Of a stretch of DNA of 64,000 bases, positions 57,120 to 64,000 are shown one piece after another. Under the pieces are notes generated by a model. That model saw only the letters and a list, made by a program, of their open reading frames with translations, did not search any database and was not told where the DNA came from. The translations under genes and the position numbers were made by a program. Each line of letters starts with the position of its first letter. Within the stretch, counting starts at the first letter, position 1. Location of the stretch: the NCBI RefSeq assembly GCF_001039355.2, contig NW_019774291.1:1259762-1323761 (forward strand), in the 5' to 3' direction. Origin of the DNA: Lingula anatina. Taxonomy: Eukaryota; Brachiopoda; Lingulata; Lingulida; Lingulidae.

Positions 57120-60100
57120 AAAAATTCCATTAGGAGGTATTGGCGATGAAAAAATTGTGTTTGAGTGACACCAGTCTTTCACCCAAGGGTGAGCTAAGGG
57201 AATTTTAACAATTTCGTAAACATGTCCAGATGTGCCATACCTAAGAGTTGGCGAAACTTAACTTTCTTTTCATTGCTGAACGTGTTATTTTGCAATATGT
57301 TCGCTACGACAGTTTTTAATTAACAGGACCCCGGGAAGCAAATAAAACATATTTTACGCTGTCTGGAGCATAAAACATCAATAGAAACGCCTTACCAATC
57401 TCTTTTTGTATTGGCAGTTTCATCTTTTCATTTTGTGATTTGTTAGCTACGACAGTTTGAAATCTACGGTGTCTTATGGACAAAGCATGAGCGATACAGA
57501 ATTATTTTCCGCATTTATGGGGAGAATAACAATATAATAAGGTTTTATCATGTCTTGTAAACAGTCCATCCCTGGGAATCCAGGCTGATGGTTGTTTAAT
57601 TATTAATACCTCACGTCCTGTAATTTGCTTTTTTTGTTGTCATGTTTTTCACACTGTATGCCACCATGCATTAAATTAATTCTTTTAATGAGACGATATC
57701 AAATTCCCTTTTCAAAAGCCTTGGCGAGACACAATTCTATCTAACAGCCCTGGAGACCAAAGGTGAAAAAAATAGAAATGCCAGCTCGGGTCTCGTAAAC
57801 AAATCCAGATATGACACGATTTCTGACTGGGGACTAGAATGTCATTTCCATTCATCAATGAAATCGTTACTTAATTTGCGATTTCTCTTTTGCCATTCTT
57901 AGATTGATATGCCCTAAGAAATTCTACTTTTAATATCTTATGCAAAACGTAGGTCTTTTATTCAGGTCGGCTAATGCTACTCATACTATTAAGTGTCCTG
58001 AAATCAAACCTACTTAATTCTTTCTAAGAAATAAGAGAGCAATATTCTGTGTATAATTATTATCTTCAGCACTGTGATGATATGAAAAAATATTTATCAT
58101 TACCCAAATTTGTCTCAATTCATAATTAATTTCTTTTAAATGTTCACACAAATGCGTATTCATCATATTGCTGGATGATCAGTAAATATAGACATTTCAC
58201 ACGTATCTTTTGCAACACTATTACCTGGCATACTGATAGTGCTAGAGAAGATGACGTAGCAATAGAGCTACAGCACGCATTTTATTCAGATTCTTGAATT
58301 TTATGCATGCAAATTTTATCAATCACTACCCTTCCTTACCCACTACAATTACTTCATCATTATGTTCCAAAACGTTGCTTAAGATCATTTGTGTAGTTTT
58401 TGTTGCTGCCATGTGCTAGATTGAAAACATACGGCGATCTAGCTCTTAAAGTTAATGGACCAAATGAGAGGAAAATTCTCCCAATGGACGCTAAAAGTGT
58501 AGAGTCATGAGGACAATTTTGAAAACGAATAAGAAACTTTTATTTTTAAAAACTTTTATAACAGATTTGACTAGTTTTTATCTTGTACTATGTATTTTAC
58601 TATATTTTTAATTGTCTATTAATTTATTGACTTCATTCATCTTTACTCATATTCTGTTCATTCAGTCTACTGAACATTTCATATGACTGTCAATAATATG
58701 TTACTATAATTTTATATGACTATATCAAATTAATTGATTTTTTTTAATTTAAGAAATGAAAGAGAGACATTTTGTTTGCTTCATTATCATCAGCACTGCT
58801 ATAAATAAAATATTCACAAATACTCAAATTTGGCTCAATTCCCCTTTAAGAAAAATCTAAACACAAATGTGTATTCATCATCATATTGCTGAATGATAAG
58901 TAAATACATATATTCCACATNGTGATTTGTTTGTTAGCTACGCCAGTTTGAAATCTACGGTTTCTTTTGGACAAAGCATGAGCGTTCCAGAATTATTTTC
59001 CGCATTTTTGGGGAGAAGAAAAATATAATAAGGGTTTATCATGTCTTGTAAACAGTCCATCCCTGGGAATCCAGGCTGATGGTTGTTTAATTATTAATAC
59101 CTCACGTCCTGTAATTTGCTTTTTTTGTTGGCATGTTTTTCACACTGTGTGCCACCATGCATTAAATTAATTTAATGAGACGATATCAAATGTCCTTTTC
59201 AAAAGCCTTGGCGAGACACAATTCTATCTAACAGACCTGGAAACGAAAGGTGAAAAATAGAAATGCCACCACGGGTCTCGTAAACGAATCCAGATATGAC
59301 ACGATTTCTGACTGGGGACTAGACTGTCATTTCCATTCATCAATGAAATCGTTTCTAAATTTGCGATTTCTCTTTTGCCACTCTTAGATTGATATGCCCT
59401 AAGAAATTCTGCTTTTTAATATCTTATGCAAAACGTAGGTCTTTTATTCAGGTGGGCTGATGCCACTCATACTAGAAAGTGTCCTGAAATCAAACCTACT
59501 TAATTCTTTCTAAGAAATAAGAGAGCAATATTCTGTGTGCAATTATTATCTTCAGCACTGTGATAATATGACAAATGTTCATCATTAACCAAATTTGTCT
59601 CAATTCATAATTAATTTCTTTTAAATGTTCACACAAATGCGTATTCATCATATTGCTGGATGATCAGTAAATATAGACATTTCACACGTATCTTTTGCAA
59701 CACTGATTACCTGGCATACTGATTGTGCTAGAGAAGATGACGTAGCAATAGAGCTACAGAACGCATTTTATTCAGATTCTTAAATTTTATGCATGCAGTT
59801 TTTTTCAATCACTACCTTCCCTTACCCACTACAATTACTTCATCATTATGTTCCGAAACGTTGCTTAAGATCATTTGTGCAGTTTTTGTTACTGCCATAT
59901 ACTAGGTTGAAAACATACGGCGATCTAGCTCTTCAAGTTAATGGACCAAATGAGAGGAAAATTCTCCCAATGGACGCTAAGAGTGTAGAGTTGAGGACAA
60001 TTTTGAAAACGAATAAGAAACTTTTATTTTCAAAAACTTTTATAACAGATTTGACTAGTTTTTTATCTTGTACTATGTATTTTACTATGTTTTTAACTGT

Positions 60101-61800
60101 CTATTTATTTATTGACTTCATTCATCTTTACTCATATTCTGTTCATTCAGTCTACTGAACATTTCATGTGACTGTCAATAATATACAGGTATTACTATAA
60201 TTTTATATGACTATATCAAATTAATTGATTTTTTTAAATTTAAGAAATGAAAGAGAGACATTTTGTTTGCATCATTATCATCAGCACTGCTATAAATAAA
60301 ATATTCACAAATACTCAAATTTGGCTCAATTCCCCTTTAAGAAAAATCTAAACACAAATGTGTATTCATCATCATCATATTGCTGAATGATAAGTAAATA
60401 CATATATTCCACACGTTTTGAAAGCGTAACCTTTGAACAGCCGTAATATTTGACAGAAAACATATTGGAGCCGTGTACGTTACAGCTTTATAATTTAGCA
60501 GATATTGCTTAAAATGGCCGCCTATTAACACAGACATCGCCTTACTTACAGCATAAGCTAAGAAGTTGAAAAAAAGTGAAGGGCACGTGACATTCTTCCT
60601 TCCGCTAGCACTGGAGTTAAGAATACTGAATAGAAACGCCTTAACAATTTTGTAAACATGCCCGGAAACAGTAATGTATCGCTTTATTTGTATTGACGAA
60701 AAATGTTTTTTTTTTCATGGCTGAACTCGTCATTTTGCAATTTTTTTGTAACAACAGTTTTAAATCTATGGTGTTTTAGGAGCTTAGAAAAATATCTAAA
60801 ACATTTTTGTGAACCTGCTCACAGGTGACGTGTCTTCTGATGCTCTATTGATCTTTTTCCGACAGAGAGACTCGTTTCTTTTCATAACTGACCTCAGTGT
60901 TTAACTTTCTCAGCTGCATCAGCTTTAAATCAACAGACACCTGAGAATTCACTTATACTGGTTTTCAATTAACAATGAAGACTCCAATATATGATGCTCT
61001 GAGTATTGTCGTTTGTATTTTGTCAAATTGTGTGGCATCTCAGAATAGATTTTGCCAATTTAATGATATCGAATTTTCTTTTCAAAATCATAAGCAAGAC
61101 GGAATTCTTTTCCACGTCACTTGACATAAAAAAAGAAAAAAGAAATAGATCAACAGACCGGTACTGACTGGGGATTCAACCCTGTGAGTTTTCATTAAAC
61201 AGTGAGGGGTATAACACATCACGCTCTGTAGTGTTGTCTTTTGTATTTTATGTCTAGATTTTTCAAACTGACTGATTTTACATAATAGGATATGCTGAGT
61301 TCATTCAAATCATGTTCGAAACAGAATTCTTCTCCGGTGCTTTGGAGATAAGAAGAAATATACTGTAGGGCGGCCTAAACATGTCTTGTAAACATGCCAA
61401 GATTTGACATACTTTCATGAGCTATGCTGCACTTTTTTTGATGTCGGTGTTGTTTCTTTTGATTTGTGACCTTGTATATAGTTTTGCAAATGATCTGGAG
61501 CTCATTACCATATACAGTATGTAAGAATCCTGGGTGTCTACTATATGCATGGATAGGCAAGTGTCAAATATCACTTAATCATCATTAACATCAAAATCAT
61601 CGGTGCTATTAAAAACTTCCTGGCGCAATCTTCTGCGGCAACAGTTAAACATGTGATGATTACCTCTCTGTAACTCTTTACTCTATGGCTGTACCGAAGA
61701 ACGAATAAAAAACTGCAGTGAATATTTCAGCTTGGCTTTTAACCCGCACTCCCAGGGAGACTCATATTACGCCAGTTTCACTGGCTCCCTGTTAGAGAAT
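57120..61800. repeat. Third, rearranged copy of the duplicated block, without IRG
   Basis: 57120-57480 matches the spacer at 50300-51010 and 8280-8820; 60540-61800 matches 9290-10850 and 52000-53170. The stretch between is the tandem duplication below. The IRG and its promoter are absent. LINE relic ends lie at 58255-58510, 59755-60000 and 61500-61800. Confidence 0.7.
57431..60415. repeat. 1.49 kb tandem duplication with a gap at the join
   Basis: 57431-58920 and 58921-60415 are close copies in the same orientation, from GTGATTTGTTAGCTACG to AAATACATATATTCCACA. The single N at 58921 lies exactly at the junction. Differences of a few percent argue against simple read duplication, but an assembly cause remains possible. 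Confidence 0.8.
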
Positions 61801-64000
61801 AGACAGTAGACACCTTAATCTTTTTCCAAAAGATTGTAGGGTTGGGGAACAAAGAGGGCTTGACACCTCCCTGAATCTACCTGTTTTGATATTGAATGCG
61901 TCCTTTATTAGTCCGGGGAAGTGTAACTATTTTCAAACCGTCTGCATCAGTGTTTTGTTAAGACAGAGATGATATACATCATAGTGCGCGAGAGAACACT
62001 GATGTGTAATTTCTATCTAAATATTAATCCGGGATGGTCTTTTCATACTCAGGGCGGTGAGATCATCCAGATTCAATTTAAATAAGGGCGAAAGAAATAT
62101 GCCTGGCATGTTGTCTGCTGTAAACCGCACTTTGGAGTAGTGAGTGAGGTATATAAGGACCCGACTTTACTTTTAATTTATACTATATATTATAAGTGCT
62201 TATTGTTGCTAATCATTAAACCATGGCTTGGTAATTTCATCTGCTAATACTTAATTAATTATTTATGATATAATTTCATAATGAAAGACTCTTTCTGAAG
62301 ATTGTGAAATTTCTTCGTGAAAAATTATTCCAGCGGTCGTCGACATTTTTTAAGGTTCTTACTGGCTATAATCCTTATTTTATAATACCGTGTGAACATG
62401 AGTGGATCTGAAATAAATCGCGTCAACAGATAAGCGGTATTAAAATGCAAAATAATGATTCTAATACTAGACACTCACATAGATCTGCAGGTGTTGTGCA
62501 GAGACTCCGACGTTTCATCCTTAATCACATGGACATGATCAGGGAACTATCACTACAGGTGACAATCCTGGTATTGCAGTCGTCACGTGACATCACACTT
62601 TTAAACATCACAACTGGATGAAATATACTTTACATTTTTAGGTAAGCGGTAGGACCTATGTTTCGCTATTTAAGGAAGCTTCTACAACATCTCTAAGTTT
62701 TTAATCCCCAGTTTATAAAATAATAACCGCATTTATTTCTGCCAGCAAAAAAAAATATACATTGAATTTGATTATTGGACGTTACTTGTAGAAGTCTGCC
62801 AAACAAATCTTTTGTAAATGCTTGTATCAGATACAGTGTATTTTAATTCATAAAAATAATACCCTGGTCCCAATACATGATAATGTTTCTGTATGTTCTT
62901 ATATACATATTATAAAAATCCCCATGATTATACTCTAGTAGCATATACCCGTCCTCGTGACGGGGAAGGGGTTAATTTTAATAGATGTCTTATATTTGCT
63001 GTACATATAACTTTTCACTCGATAGATTGTAACGCATTTCAAATATCTCTGCATATAGAAGAGATCATATAAGGATTCCCTAAGATTTGATGCCGAATAT
63101 TAAAACAGGTTTTAATCAGTTTTCCATCCGTAAATATTTTAGTAACAAAGCGGACTGTATTTGGCAGTTGAAAAGTCATCTGTCTGTATGGGACATATGT
63201 CACGATACTCTACGCAGCATTAGAGGAGATGAAGACAACCGCTGCCAGTATCATAAAATAGATAATAAAATCACAATAAAATTACGTAATTATAATTTAC
63301 ATTTTAGCATTTTGAAAGTGTGACTCTGAACTTCCATGGCCTTGAAGACATTTCCATGTCACATTTTCTGTAAATCCATGATACTTTTATTTTATTATTA
63401 AAAATTAATGGTCATTATGTTATATTGCATAAAAGTTGAAGAAAACCCTAATTTTGGAAATGGCTGCCGGAATGACCATTAAGGAAAAACCATGTTACTT
63501 ATGATACTCAAACTTACTGAAAAGTTTCGTAAGACTGATGTGCAGTTTGTGTTGGAAAATCAGTGTGATTGTTTTCTGTTTTGGAAGCAATGTAGCTCTA
63601 TAGAGTGCTATATGGGGCTACTGTGTATGGATGGTGGTAATTGCCCCTTGGGATAGTCACAAGCTAAATTCAGAGCTATAAAATCATTTGCCTAATTGAT
63701 TTCCAAGTGCCCATTAAATAAGATTACATAAAACACACGCTGAGACTTCCCAGTAAAGTCCCATAGGTTAAGCTCTCTTAACTGTGTCACATAATTAGGA
63801 ATCTATGATAATTATGCAGGTAAATGTTGTTTAATATTGCAAATAAGTTAACAAAACAAAACAAAAAAATAGATGAATAACAGTGTCTTATTATCCTCAA
63901 ACACATTGGGGTTATTCATATCATGTTATTACAGCAAGATTAAAAGTTTGAATAGTAGCTTTAATGGGATATTTTTGTGTTTTCTTTTTAATTTTTTTTT
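61801..64000. other. No gene; 61840-63300 resembles 43320-45400
   Basis: No gene is seen. The homology to the region downstream of the IRG at 45555 implies that the large repeat unit continues here. Beyond about 63300 I see nothing recognisable in either strand. Confidence 0.5.

Noticed and set aside
59793-60158. Open frame of 121 codons
   Set aside because: It is a frame through the degenerate LINE 3' end, not an independent gene.

Overview
The window is AT-rich nuclear DNA from an animal, most likely a marine invertebrate (lophotrochozoan or invertebrate deuterostome). I cannot place it more closely from sequence alone. Genes are sparse and intergenic space is long. The only host genes I recognise are dynamin-like immunity-related GTPases (IRG, p47 type), each essentially one long coding exon. 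The rest is mobile-element sequence and segmental duplication. Unresolved bases at 15335, 22476, 25533, 30110-30389 and 58921 are assembly gaps, and several odd structures sit on them.

IRG cluster. There are five IRG loci. A short N-terminal relic lies at about 1254-1330 (+). A gene at 2119-4037 (+) is broken by a 1-nt frameshift and a terminal-inverted-repeat (TIR) transposon. A copy at 6780-7847 (-) carries one in-frame stop. Two genes look intact: 45555-46790 (-) and 48820-49881 (-). The 6780 and 48820 copies lie in about 5.5 kb duplicated blocks (about 5720-11130 and 47810-53400). A third, IRG-less, rearranged copy of the block runs from about 57120 to 61800. Upstream of three loci the same promoter segment is kept: a STAT/GAS-like palindrome TTCNNNGAA followed by a CACGTG box.

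Nested retroelements, 20.3-41.7 kb. A Ty3/gypsy-type LTR element (LTRs 20312-20705 and 41261-41654, tRNA-Lys-type primer site at 20711) has two elements inserted in its leader. One is a second Ty3/gypsy element (LTRs 20896-22046 and 29936-31281, flanked by ATAT target duplications). The other is a 3.5 kb DNA transposon (32156-35636, TAA duplications). Without these insertions the outer element would be about 7.5 kb. Its Gag resembles PNMA (paraneoplastic antigen) proteins, with an RRM-like N-terminus, and its Gag and Pol are broken by several stops and a frameshift. The inner element keeps a textbook -1 frameshift heptamer (TTTAAAC) directly before its gag stop. Its LTR carries an array of eight hairpin units whose stems co-vary.

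Other elements. These include a Pol C-terminal fragment with a probable 3' LTR (15336-18098), a non-autonomous piggyBac-like element (41869-42980, TTAA on both sides), a LINE with an in-frame stop at the YADD catalytic motif (55287-56897), several older LINE relics, a 45-bp minisatellite (13545-13815) and a 1.49 kb tandem duplication (57431-60415).

Overall this reads as an expanding and decaying innate-immunity GTPase cluster, built by tandem duplication and heavily invaded by transposons.
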